Assembly: GCF_000598065.1 (NCBI RefSeq)
Contig: NZ_KK082204.1
Location: 1-35,281, forward strand
DNA length: 35,281 nucleotides
From: Paenibacillus darwinianus
GTDB taxonomy: Bacteria; Bacillota; Bacilli; Paenibacillales; Paenibacillaceae
Direction of reading: 5' to 3'
Part shown: piece by piece, positions 7,385 to 15,816 of the stretch
Layout: the number at the start of each line of letters is the position of its first letter
Numbering within the stretch: the first letter of the stretch is position 1
Notes under the pieces: generated by a model
Databases searched by the model: none
What the model saw: only the letters and a program-made list of their open reading frames with translations
Told to the model about the DNA's origin: nothing
Program-made: the position numbers and the translations under genes

Positions 7385-8452
7385 ATGGCGGCTAACGTAA
7401 AAATACCGGTGATCATTCTGTCCGGATTTCTCGGCAGCGGCAAAACGTCTCTGTTGACCAGAGCGCTCAAACAGCCGCAGCTGGCGAACAGCGCGATCAT
7501 CGTCAACGAATTCGGGAGAATGGGGCTGGACCATCATCTGCTGTCCCGGGTGGAGGAGCGCACGCTGCTGGTCGGGGGCGGCTGCGTCTGCTGCTCCATG
7601 CGGGAGGATCTGGTCAATGCGTGTATGGAATTGCTGGAAGATATGCAGCGAGGCGCGAAGCCGCGGGTGGATCGGATTATTGTGGAGACGACCGGGCTTG
7701 CCGATCCGTCGCCGATCTGGTTCACTGTGCTGCGCCATCCCGTGCTTCAGCATCACTTTCATGTGGAGAGCGTGCTGGTGACGGTCGACGCCGTGAACGG
7801 CATGCTGCATCTGGACAGCCATGACGAGTCGATCAAGCAGATCAGCGCGGCTGACCGGGTGATTGTAACCAAGACGGATATCGCCGACGGCGAGGAGATC
7901 GAACGGCTGCGCCGGCGGATCGGGCAGTTGAATCCGGCAGCCGAAGTAGAGTTAACCGATTCGGAGGACACGAAATCGGCCCGTTTTTTTGCGGACAACC
8001 CGGATTCCGTCCGCAGCCCCCGTACCCGCTGTGCGATGGCCGCAGCAGACGGCGGGCGGGAAGGTCGAAGCGCGGAAGACGGCCGCAATGGTTCAGGCGG
8101 TCATACGGACGCTACGCATTCGGTGTCGATCCGGTTCGACCGTCCGCTCGATTGGCATGCCTTCGGGCTGTGGCTGAGCATGTTGCTGCATGCCCGAGGG
8201 ACGGATATACTGCGGGTAAAGGGGCTGCTTGACCTGGGGGGAGAAGGACCGGTCTCGCTGAACGGCGTGCAGCATATTATCCACCCGCCGGAGCATCTGG
8301 ACGGCTGGCCCGACGGGCGACGGACTTCCACGATCGTTTTTATTATGAAAAAGGTTCAGCCGCAGCAGGTTACGAGCTCGTTGCTCGCTTTTCAGCATAT
8401 GCTTGGCGCCGTTCCATATGTGCTCGAAACGGACTTGCAATTCCCCTATTGA
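7385..8452 (+). CDS. COG0523 (CobW/P47K-type) G3E GTPase, putative metallochaperone
   Basis: Cytoplasmic GTPase of 355 residues related to CobW, ZNG1 and nitrile hydratase activators, which insert or deliver metals. Walker A GFLGSGKT (14-21), the hallmark metal motif GGGCVCC (Cys67, Cys69, Cys70), the switch segment ETTGLADPSP (101-110) and the G4-like TKTD (162-165) are all intact. Residues 200-245 form a long Gly/Arg/Asp/Ser-rich linker before the CobW C-terminal domain (SIRFDRPLDWHAFGLWL...). ATG at 7385 is preceded by AAAGGAG; a longer upstream frame overlaps the small protein and is unlikely. As the last gene of the operon, it could supply zinc or another metal to the Asp-His-His hydrolase at 6054. 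A cobalamin role is not suggested by any neighbour. Confidence 0.9.
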   Translation: MAANVKIPVIILSGFLGSGKTSLLTRALKQPQLANSAIIVNEFGRMGLDHHLLSRVEERTLLVGGGCVCCSMREDLVNACMELLEDMQRGAKPRVDRIIVETTGLADPSPIWFTVLRHPVLQHHFHVESVLVTVDAVNGMLHLDSHDESIKQISAADRVIVTKTDIADGEEIERLRRRIGQLNPAAEVELTDSEDTKSARFFADNPDSVRSPRTRCAMAAADGGREGRSAEDGRNGSGGHTDATHSVSIRFDRPLDWHAFGLWLSMLLHARGTDILRVKGLLDLGGEGPVSLNGVQHIIHPPEHLDGWPDGRRTSTIVFIMKKVQPQQVTSSLLAFQHMLGAVPYVLETDLQFPY

Positions 8453-8463
8453 TTTTCTATAAT
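8435..8463 (+). promoter_or_regulatory. Sigma-A promoter of the ABC importer operon
   Basis: TTGCAA (8435-8440), exactly 17 nt, TATAAT (8458-8463). It straddles the 3' end of the GTPase gene and gives a start near 8470, about 50 nt before the lipoprotein ATG. This is the best promoter match in the window and implies that the importer can be expressed apart from the upstream operon. Confidence 0.7.
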
Positions 8464-8521
8464 ACCTAGTAAGGTTGTAGGAATTAGATCGATCGAGATC
8501 CATTTAGGGGGAACACGCATC

Positions 8522-9577
8522 ATGAGAGAAAGACGGGGGAAAAGCATCGGCGTTAAAGGTTGGCTCGCGTTATTTGCAGTGATTGTATTGCTCACTTTAT
8601 CCGCCTGCGGAAAAAGCGCGCAGCCGGGAGGATCAGGCAACGTTGAGCAGTCCGACGGCGAGCAACAGCAGGATTTCGTCGTCGGCTACTTGAACGTGAT
8701 GGACGACGCGCAGGCGATGCTTGCCGCAGAAGCCAAGCTGTATGAGAAGAACGGATTAAACGTAACGATGCAGAAATTCACCAGCGGGACGGACCTGATC
8801 AAGGCGATGGTTGGCGGGCAAGTCGATGCGGGCGTGCTCGGCTTCACGAATGCGGTATCGTGGGCCGCCAAAGGCGCGGGATTGAAAGTTGTAGGCGGCG
8901 CGCAGATGGGCTTCCATAGTATTCTGGTTAAAGAGGGCAGCGGGATTGAGAAAGTGGAGGATCTAAAAGGCAAGAAGCTGGCCTCCCAAGGGCAAGGCAG
9001 CACGGCGGATATCGTACTCAACGGCGTGGCGTTGAAAAATGCGAATTTGACGAAGCAAGACGTTCAAATGGTGTATGTCGATCCGGCTCAAGCCATCCAA
9101 TCGCTTGCCTCGGGGGCGGTTGACGCCGCTTTTGTGTTTGAACCGTATAGCAGCATGGCGACCCGGACGATGGGAGTCAAGCAAATATATGAGATCGGCA
9201 AAGTGTGGCCGTTCCCATGCATGGTTGTCATTACTACAGACAAAAAACTGAAAGAAAACCGCGATGCCGTCAATCGATTGCTGGACGCGCAAAAAGAAGC
9301 GATCGACATGCTTCAGAACGATCCGGACAAATCAGCCGAGCTGCTGGCAAGCAACTTCGTGGAGAACGACACGATGACGGCCGTTGGCGGCAGTGAAATC
9401 CAATCGGTCGATGTGATTAAGCAGGCGATCGAAACGCAAAGCTTTAATTGGGAGATCACCCCGGCTAATGTCGAACGCATGCAGGAAATCGCGGACATTA
9501 TGAAGGAGCAGGGGGTTCTCGACAAAGAAGTGAACGTCGAAGATATCCTCGACCTGGAATGGCAGAAGAGTCAATAA
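8522..9577 (+). CDS. ABC transporter substrate-binding lipoprotein (NMT1/SsuA/TauA type)
   Basis: Extracytoplasmic solute receptor of 351 residues anchored by lipid. A charged N-terminus and hydrophobic stretch end in the lipobox LSAC with Cys29, followed by a Gly/Ser/Glu-rich tether. The mature part is a type 2 periplasmic-binding fold of the NMT1/THI5, SsuA and TauA group (VVGYLNVMDDAQAMLAAEAK, AMVGGQVDAGVLGFTNAVSW, KGKKLASQGQGSTADIVLNG, LASGAVDAAFVFEPYSSMA). Members bind sulfonates, nitrate, pyrimidine precursors or other small organic ligands, and the ligand cannot be read here. ATG at 8522 follows AGGGGGAAC. It is the first gene of a receptor-permease-ATPase operon. Its place after the cyclic amide-type genes suggests a related nitrogenous substrate, which is inference. 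Confidence 0.9.
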   Translation: MRERRGKSIGVKGWLALFAVIVLLTLSACGKSAQPGGSGNVEQSDGEQQQDFVVGYLNVMDDAQAMLAAEAKLYEKNGLNVTMQKFTSGTDLIKAMVGGQVDAGVLGFTNAVSWAAKGAGLKVVGGAQMGFHSILVKEGSGIEKVEDLKGKKLASQGQGSTADIVLNGVALKNANLTKQDVQMVYVDPAQAIQSLASGAVDAAFVFEPYSSMATRTMGVKQIYEIGKVWPFPCMVVITTDKKLKENRDAVNRLLDAQKEAIDMLQNDPDKSAELLASNFVENDTMTAVGGSEIQSVDVIKQAIETQSFNWEITPANVERMQEIADIMKEQGVLDKEVNVEDILDLEWQKSQ

Positions 9578-9630
9578 TTCGAGCATGGGCAACAGCAAAA
9601 TATAATGAACCAGACTAAGGAGAGTTATCG

Positions 9631-10470
9631 GTGAGTCAGACTTCTTCATCATCTTCATCTTCATCAGCCTCATCACCTCAAGTGAGACCAAAAGCCGGTT
9701 CCTTATGGCAAAAATGGCTTCCCTACCTCGCGGCGGTAGGGAGCCTTCTTGCTATATGGCAGATTGCGGCGTTTTTTTTGCCGGCTTATCTTCTGCCGGA
9801 CGTGCCCGACGTCTTCGTCCGTCTTTTCGGAAGCATGAATGACGCGGAATTCACCGACGGTATTCAAAGCAGCCTGCTTCGTCTGGCGTGGGGTTATCCG
9901 ATCGCTTGCCTGTTCGGCGCCGCGCTTGGCCTGATCGCCGGCGTTTCACAAGCTTTTGCCGTATACCTGCGCAGCCTGATTTCGATTCTGCAAGCGATCC
10001 CTCCGATTACGTGGGTGCCGTTTTTCGTCATCCTGCTCGGCTTCGGCAATGCGACGATCATCACGGTTATCGTGATCGCCAGCTTTTTTCCGATGGCGCT
10101 GTCCGTACTCAATGCGACCGAGGGTGTCAATCGGACACACCTGGAGCTCGCAAGGGTGCTGGGGGCCAATAAGCTCCAACTGCTGACAAAGGTGTTCGCC
10201 CCTGAATCGCTTCCGGCATTCGTGACCGGCGCGCAGGTGGCGTTCGGCAACGCCTGGCGATCGCTGATCGCGGCGGAGATGGTAGGCGGAGCCGCCATCG
10301 GACTCGGCTATTATTCCCGGTGGCGCGGGGAAGTGGCGGATATGGAAGGCGTGCTGATGAGCATATTGGTCATCGGAACGATCGCGGCTGTTCTGGATCT
10401 CGTCCTGCTTGAATGGCTGAAACGGCGGCTGCTCCGCTACCGCTATGTTAAAACAGGGGGGGCGGAATAA
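9631..10470 (+). CDS. ABC transporter permease (SsuC/TauC type)
   Basis: Inner-membrane permease of 279 residues with about six hydrophobic helices. The cytoplasmic EAA-type loop is visible (ELARVLGANKLQLLTKVFAP ESLPAFVTG), as is the conserved AWRSLIAAEMVGG segment. The start is GTG at 9631 after AAGGAGAG. The first residues are an unusual serine homopolymer (Ser5-Ser12) encoded by alternating TCT/TCA codons, before QVRPKAGSLWQKW; it probably lies in the cytoplasm and is not needed for transport. The ATPase gene starts immediately after the stop codon, so both are made from one transcript. Confidence 0.9.
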   Translation: MSQTSSSSSSSSASSPQVRPKAGSLWQKWLPYLAAVGSLLAIWQIAAFFLPAYLLPDVPDVFVRLFGSMNDAEFTDGIQSSLLRLAWGYPIACLFGAALGLIAGVSQAFAVYLRSLISILQAIPPITWVPFFVILLGFGNATIITVIVIASFFPMALSVLNATEGVNRTHLELARVLGANKLQLLTKVFAPESLPAFVTGAQVAFGNAWRSLIAAEMVGGAAIGLGYYSRWRGEVADMEGVLMSILVIGTIAAVLDLVLLEWLKRRLLRYRYVKTGGAE

Positions 10471-11208
10471 GTGCAAACGATCCATGTGGACCATGCCACC
10501 AAACGATTTGGAAGCCTTGAGGTGCTGAAGCAGGTTGATTTTCGCTTGGAGCAGGGGGAGTTCGCGGCCATTGTCGGACCTTCCGGCTGCGGCAAAAGCA
10601 CGGTGCTGCGCATGATTGCGGGCCTGGACCATCCGACGGAAGGTACCGTTTCGGCAAACCAAAAGCCGATTGAAGCGCCGCACCCAAGCCGGGTGCTCAT
10701 CTTCCAGGAGCATGCTTTGTATCCTTGGCGTACGGTCGAAAAGAACGTTGCTTTCGGACTTGAACTGGCCGGCATGCCGAAGAAGGAATGCCAAAACCGC
10801 GTCGATGCTTTATTGAAGAAGGTCGGGCTGAGCGGCTTCCAATCCTACTATCCCCATCAGCTGTCAGGAGGCATGAGACAGCGGGCCTCCATTGCCCGCG
10901 CGCTCGCGATGGATCCGGAAGTGCTGCTGCTCGACGAGCCGTTCGGAGCGCTGGACGCGATCACGAAGATCACGATGCAGAACGAACTGCTCCGGCTGTG
11001 GGAGGGCTCCGGTAAAACGGTGCTGCTTATCACTCACGATATTGATGAGGCCATCTATCTTGCCGATACGATCCATGTGATGAGTCCTCGTCCCGGTGTG
11101 ATTGTGGAAACGATCCGTTCGGAAGTCCCGCGTCCGCGCAACCGCAACGGTGCGGACTTTGTTCACCTGCGGGAGAAAATCATGACGCATTTGGACTTGG
11201 CTAAATAA
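10471..11208 (+). CDS. ABC transporter ATP-binding protein (SsuB/TauB type)
   Basis: Cytoplasmic ATPase of 245 residues energising the importer. Walker A GPSGCGKS (36-43), Q-loop Gln79 in FQEHALYPW, signature LSGGM (131-135), Walker B VLLLDEP (151-157) and switch His189 (ITHD) are all present, so it should be active. The Q-loop environment and length are those of the nitrate/sulfonate/taurine group. GTG at 10471 abuts the TAA of the permease, with GGGGGGGCGG as a G-rich ribosome site inside the permease end. No clear terminator follows; 11209-11241 has only a G-rich run. Confidence 0.93.
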   Translation: MQTIHVDHATKRFGSLEVLKQVDFRLEQGEFAAIVGPSGCGKSTVLRMIAGLDHPTEGTVSANQKPIEAPHPSRVLIFQEHALYPWRTVEKNVAFGLELAGMPKKECQNRVDALLKKVGLSGFQSYYPHQLSGGMRQRASIARALAMDPEVLLLDEPFGALDAITKITMQNELLRLWEGSGKTVLLITHDIDEAIYLADTIHVMSPRPGVIVETIRSEVPRPRNRNGADFVHLREKIMTHLDLAK

Positions 11209-11241
11209 AAGCAAGCGGCGGGGTGGGGTGGGTTAATATAA

Positions 11242-11272
11242 ATGCTCATTCATGCTCATTCCATGTTATAAT
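11242..11272 (+). promoter_or_regulatory. thrC promoter (extended -10) with tandem 10 bp repeat
   Basis: TGTTATAAT gives an extended -10 (TG at 11264-11265, TATAAT at 11267-11272) without a good -35. Exactly upstream lie two head-to-tail copies of ATGCTCATTC (11242-11251 and 11252-11261), covering the -35 position. They could be a repressor or activator site. Confidence 0.5.
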
Positions 11273-11310
11273 CATGAACAAGTTGAAAAAGTGAAGTGAA
11301 GGGGATTGGA

Positions 11311-12708
11311 ATGAACTTTATCAGCACGCGCGGCAACGCGGCGGGAATCGGTTTTGTCGACACGTTCCTGATGGGGCTCGCCGAAGACGGCGGTTTGATG
11401 ATTCCGGCGGAATTGCCGGTCATTGATCAAGACAAGATGAAGCAGTGGGAGCGGCTCAGCTATCAGGAGCTGACGCTCGAAATTTTTCAACTGTTCACGG
11501 GCGATGAAATTCCCCGGGAAGAGCTGAAGCAGCTGATTGACGAGAGCTACGCGACGTTCCGCAGCCCGGTGGTTACGCCGCTCCGCAAGATCCGGGACGA
11601 CCTGCATATTCTGGAGCTTTTCCACGGACCGACCTTTGCTTTCAAGGATGTCGCGCTGCAATTTCTCGGTAACTTGTATTCCTATGTCTCCCAGAGGCAG
11701 AACAAAATCATCAACATTCTCGGCGCAACCTCCGGCGATACGGGCGCCGCGGCTATAGAAGGCGTTCGAGGCAAGGACGGCATCCGCATCTGCATTCTGC
11801 ATCCGCATGAGAAGGTGAGCAAGGTGCAGGAGCTGCAGATGACGACGGTCGGCAACGAGAATGTACTTAATCTGGCGGTAAAAGGCAACTTTGACGACTG
11901 CCAGCGCATCATCAAGGAGCTGTTCGCGGACCTTGAATTCAAGAGCCGTTACCACCTGCGGGCGATCAACTCGATTAACTTTGTGCGCATTCTGGCGCAA
12001 ACCGTTTATTATTTCTATGCGTATTTACAGCTTGTCCGCCAGAATCCCGCGGCCCAAATCAGCTTCAGCGTGCCGACGGGCAACTTCGGCAACATTCTGT
12101 CGGCGTTTCTGGCGAAACGGATGGGACTGCCGGTCCACCGGCTTATTCTGGCAACGAACGAGAACAATATTCTCGAGCGCTTTGTTCGCGAGGGCGTGTA
12201 CATGCCGGACGAGTTCCGCAGCACGCACAGTCCGTCGATGGATATTCAGGTGGCCAGCAACTTTGAGCGCTACCTCTACTATCTGGTCGGCGAGGATTCG
12301 CAGCAGGTATCGGCAATGATGAAGCAGTTCCAGGAGGACGGCAAAGTCGTGCTGAGCGCGGGGTTGCTGGCAAAGGTCCAATCCGATTTTCAAGCGTACG
12401 GCGTCAAGAACGACGAGTGTCTGCGGATGATCGAAAGCTATTCCCGCGAAGCGGATTATTTGCTGGATCCCCATACGGCATGCGGCGTAGCCGCATACGA
12501 ATCCTGCGGCGACAAGAACACGGTAACCGTCGTGCTGGCGACTGCCCACCCTGCCAAATTCGACGAGTCGATCCGGCTTGTCGGCATTGCTCAGGAGTTC
12601 CCTGCCGACATTCAAAGGCTGTTCGATAAGCCGCAGCATCAGCAGCTCGTGGACAATGACAAGGCAGAGATTGCCGCCCAGCTGGAGCGATTTTTCGGAA
12701 CCCGGTAA
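11311..12708 (+). CDS. thrC: Threonine synthase
   Basis: PLP enzyme converting O-phosphohomoserine to threonine, 465 residues. It is the long form found in Escherichia coli and fungi rather than the approximately 350-residue form of Bacillus subtilis. The N-terminus NFISTRGNAAGIGFVDTFLM GL, the PLP lysine in FHGPTFAFKDVALQFLG (Lys112), the phosphate-binding ATSGDTGAAAIEGV loop and SVPTGNFGNILSAF support the call. ATG at 11311 is preceded by GAAGGGG (11298-11304); a GTG at 11296 overlaps that site and is rejected. It is not next to hom or thrB and appears monocistronic, with its own promoter. Confidence 0.95.
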   Translation: MNFISTRGNAAGIGFVDTFLMGLAEDGGLMIPAELPVIDQDKMKQWERLSYQELTLEIFQLFTGDEIPREELKQLIDESYATFRSPVVTPLRKIRDDLHILELFHGPTFAFKDVALQFLGNLYSYVSQRQNKIINILGATSGDTGAAAIEGVRGKDGIRICILHPHEKVSKVQELQMTTVGNENVLNLAVKGNFDDCQRIIKELFADLEFKSRYHLRAINSINFVRILAQTVYYFYAYLQLVRQNPAAQISFSVPTGNFGNILSAFLAKRMGLPVHRLILATNENNILERFVREGVYMPDEFRSTHSPSMDIQVASNFERYLYYLVGEDSQQVSAMMKQFQEDGKVVLSAGLLAKVQSDFQAYGVKNDECLRMIESYSREADYLLDPHTACGVAAYESCGDKNTVTVVLATAHPAKFDESIRLVGIAQEFPADIQRLFDKPQHQQLVDNDKAEIAAQLERFFGTR

Positions 12709-12736
12709 CCCCATTAGCGCATTACATCTCTCCCGC

Positions 12737-12765
12737 TTTACAATGAAGAACGCAGCGGCTATACT
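12737..12765 (+). promoter_or_regulatory. Sigma-A promoter candidate of the mrp operon
   Basis: TTTACA (12737-12742), 17 nt, TATACT (12760-12765), both 5/6. The start would be near 12772, upstream of the terminator-like hairpin at 12808-12845, giving a leader of about 165 nt before mrpA. Confidence 0.5.
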
Positions 12766-12807
12766 CGATAATAGTAATGTTGAACTAATTTCATATTTGT
12801 TTTAACC

Positions 12808-12845
12808 GGAGGAGCCTGCCAACAGCGGGCTCTTCCTGCCTTTTT
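12808..12845 (+). terminator. Intrinsic terminator between thrC and mrpA
   Basis: GGAGGAGCCTGC (12808-12819) pairs with GCGGGCTCTTCC (12825-12836) through two G-U pairs, loop CAACA, followed by TGCCTTTTT. It ends thrC transcripts. If the promoter at 12737 is real it also lies in the mrp leader and could attenuate mrp expression. Confidence 0.7.
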
Positions 12846-12937
12846 CAGGAATTTGTCATCCGGAGCTTACCTAATATCGGGAGAATCCGGAAAAGCTAAT
12901 GCTGCTGCTAAACTTGACCAGTGAAGGAGGAAGGGGC

Positions 12938-15814
12938 TTGTCTTTGCTTCATGCTGCCATTTTATTACCTTTTATTCTGGCTGTCGGAATTCCGCTTTTA
13001 TCCAGCCTGCTGCGAAGCGCCCACACCGGATGGTTCGTCCTGCCTGGTCCGGCTCTGTTGTTCGCTTATTTTTTGAGTCGAATTCCAGCCGTGCAAGAGG
13101 GACAAAGCATCACCGCAGCCGTACGTTGGATTCCTTCGCTCGGAATCGACTTTACCGTCTATCTCGACGGGCTCGGGCTGTTATTCGCCCTGTTAATTAC
13201 CGGGCTGGGTTCGCTCGTCGTGCTTTACTCGATTTTCTATCTGGATAAAAGCAAAGAAGCGGTGGATCGCTTTTACGTTTATTTGCTCCTGTTCATGGGC
13301 GCCATGCTCGGGGTCGTCATCTCCGACAATCTGATGGTGCTGTACGGCTTCTGGGAGTTTACAAGCATCTCTTCGTTTCTGCTGATCGCGTTCTGGCACC
13401 GCCGCGAACGATCGCGGTACGGCGCGCTGAAATCAATGCTGATTACGGTATTCGGCGGATTTGCGATGCTGGCCGGGTTCATCCTGCTTTACTTGATGAC
13501 CGGTACGTTCAGCATCAGGGAAATCATCGGGCAGGCGGACGCCATCGCCAATCACGCATTGCTGCTTCCGGCCATGCTGCTCATTCTGCTGGGCGCCTTT
13601 ACGAAGTCCGCCCAATTCCCGTTCCACATCTGGCTTCCGGATGCGATGGAGGCGCCGACGCCTGTCAGCGCCTATCTGCATTCCGCAACGATGGTGAAGG
13701 CGGGCCTGTATCTGGTCGCCCGCTTCAGCCCGGTTTTCGCCGGAGGGGCGGAGTGGTTCTGGCTCGTGTCGGGCTTTGGATTATTCAGCTTGGTCTATGG
13801 CTCTTACCGGGCGATCAAGCAAACGGATCTGAAGGCGCTGCTGGCGTTTTCCACGGTCAGTCAGCTTGGGCTGATCATGAGCCTGCTCGGGTTCGGCTCG
13901 GCCGCAGCGTATTATTCGGGAACCGGCGATTATCAGCTGTATGCGGCAGCGATAGCGGCCGCCGTCTTCCACCTGATCAATCACGCGATATTCAAGGGCG
14001 CTTTGTTCATGGTGGCCGGCATCGTCGACCATGAGACGGGCACCCGGGACATTCGAAAGCTCGGCGGCCTGATGGCTTTCATGCCGGTTACGTTCTCGGC
14101 GGCGCTTATCGGCGCCTTCTCGCTTGCCGGCCTGCCGCCGTTCAACGGGTTCCTCAGCAAGGAAATGTTTTTTAGGGCCGCGCTGCAAATGCTGCGCATG
14201 GACATATGGAACATGCAAACATGGAGCGTGCTGTTCCCGGTCGTCGCATGGACGGGCAGCGTGTTCACGTTTCTATACAGCATGCTGCTGCTGTTTCGCA
14301 CGTTTACCGGGAAGCTGCAGCCTGACAAATTGGAGAAAAAGCCGCATGAAGCGCCGCTTGGCATGCTGCTGCCGCCGCTTGTGCTCGGTTTGCTCGCCGT
14401 CGTATTCGGCCTGTTCCCGAATCTGCTTGCCTATACGCTGATCGAGCCGGCCGTGGCGTCGATTCTCCCTCGTGAGCTGTCCGCGGCGGGGAAATTCAAG
14501 GTTGACATTTATTTCTGGCACGGCTGGACGGCAGAGCTATTCATGACGATCGCCATCGTTGCGGCGGGCACAATCCTGTATAAGCTGTACAGACGCCTAA
14601 CGGTGTTGAACCGTCCGTTGCTCCGCCGCATTTCCCTGAACGCGGCCTACGATGGGGGACTCCGGTCGCTGGAGATGGCATCGCAGCGGTTGACGAACGC
14701 TTATATGACCGGCTCCGTCCGGCGCTATCTGATTTATATTTTAACCTTTTTCATTGTGGCGCTGGGTCTCACGATGATCGGGTCGGATGCGTTCCGTTTC
14801 GACACCTCCGGCTACGCGGACATGTCGGCGTACGAAGCGGCCGTCGCAGCGGCATTGATCCTGGCCGCCGTCGCCGTTCCGTTCGCCCGCTCGCGGCTGA
14901 CGGCGATCATTCTGACCGGAGCTGTGGGGTATATGGTAACGCTGTTCTTTGTCCTTTTCCGCGCGCCGGATCTGGCTTTGACGCAGATGATCGTGGAGAC
15001 CGTGTCGGTCACGCTGTTCCTGCTGTGCTTCTACCATCTGCCCAAGCTGAGGAGGGAAAAGCTCAACGTGCGCTTCAAGCTGACCCATGTGCTGATTTCG
15101 GCCGGGGTTGGCATTCTCGTTACGCTGATCGCCTTGAGCGCGAGCGGAAGCCGTGCGTTCGATTCGATCTCGGATTATTATTTGGCCGAAAGCTACAACT
15201 CGGCGGGCGGCAGAAATGTCGTGAACGTCATCCTTGTCGACTTCCGGGGTTTTGATACGCTGCTCGAAATTATGGTGCTCGGGATCGCCTCGCTCGGCAT
15301 TTACGCGCTCATCAAGCTCGGAGCGGATTCGGGGGCCGGTGGCTTGCAGACCCCGGCCCCAAGACCGGCCAAACAAACGAGCATTCGTCTGCCGGCAAGC
15401 AACGACGTCATCCTCCGAACGGTGTCCAAAGGCGCCATTACCATCATTCTGTTCTACTCCTGGTATTTGTTTTATGCCGGCCATCACAATCCAGGAGGCG
15501 GATTCATCGGCGGATTGTTGACGGCTTCCGCGCTCGTCCTGATGTCGATGGCGTTCGGCATGAAGCTGTCCACCCGAATACTGCCTGTCGACTTCCGTCG
15601 CGTCATGGCGCTGGGTCTGCTCGTCGCCCTGCTCACCGGAATCGGGTCCTTCGCATTCGACGCGCCGTTCCTCAGCCACGCTTACGATTATTTCGATCTG
15701 CCGCTGCTGGGCGAGATCGGGTTGGCCACGGCGGTACTGTTCGACCTGGGCGTTTACCTTGCGGTGGTGGGCGTCACCATGACCATCATCTATACGATAG
15801 GGAGGGACATTTAG
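12938..15814 (+). CDS. mrpA: Na+(K+)/H+ antiporter subunit A fused to subunit B (MrpAB)
   Basis: Large membrane subunit of the Mrp cation/proton antiporter, 958 residues against about 800 for a free MrpA. The NuoL-like core shows FWEFTSISSFLLIAFWHRR, KSAQFPFHIWLPDAMEAPTP and PPFNGFLSKEMFF. Residues from about 820 (AITIILFYSWYLFYAGHHNP, then GGGFIGGLLTASALVLMSMA) are a full MrpB domain, and no separate mrpB follows. This is the fused layout of 'group 2' mrp operons. TTG at 12938 is chosen because GGAGG (12926-12930) is 7 nt upstream and the resulting N-terminus, MSLLHAAILLPF, matches the family; an in-frame ATG at 12899 lacks a site. The complex supports sodium tolerance and pH homeostasis. 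Confidence 0.93.
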   Translation: MSLLHAAILLPFILAVGIPLLSSLLRSAHTGWFVLPGPALLFAYFLSRIPAVQEGQSITAAVRWIPSLGIDFTVYLDGLGLLFALLITGLGSLVVLYSIFYLDKSKEAVDRFYVYLLLFMGAMLGVVISDNLMVLYGFWEFTSISSFLLIAFWHRRERSRYGALKSMLITVFGGFAMLAGFILLYLMTGTFSIREIIGQADAIANHALLLPAMLLILLGAFTKSAQFPFHIWLPDAMEAPTPVSAYLHSATMVKAGLYLVARFSPVFAGGAEWFWLVSGFGLFSLVYGSYRAIKQTDLKALLAFSTVSQLGLIMSLLGFGSAAAYYSGTGDYQLYAAAIAAAVFHLINHAIFKGALFMVAGIVDHETGTRDIRKLGGLMAFMPVTFSAALIGAFSLAGLPPFNGFLSKEMFFRAALQMLRMDIWNMQTWSVLFPVVAWTGSVFTFLYSMLLLFRTFTGKLQPDKLEKKPHEAPLGMLLPPLVLGLLAVVFGLFPNLLAYTLIEPAVASILPRELSAAGKFKVDIYFWHGWTAELFMTIAIVAAGTILYKLYRRLTVLNRPLLRRISLNAAYDGGLRSLEMASQRLTNAYMTGSVRRYLIYILTFFIVALGLTMIGSDAFRFDTSGYADMSAYEAAVAAALILAAVAVPFARSRLTAIILTGAVGYMVTLFFVLFRAPDLALTQMIVETVSVTLFLLCFYHLPKLRREKLNVRFKLTHVLISAGVGILVTLIALSASGSRAFDSISDYYLAESYNSAGGRNVVNVILVDFRGFDTLLEIMVLGIASLGIYALIKLGADSGAGGLQTPAPRPAKQTSIRLPASNDVILRTVSKGAITIILFYSWYLFYAGHHNPGGGFIGGLLTASALVLMSMAFGMKLSTRILPVDFRRVMALGLLVALLTGIGSFAFDAPFLSHAYDYFDLPLLGEIGLATAVLFDLGVYLAVVGVTMTIIYTIGRDI

Positions 15815-15816
15815 CC

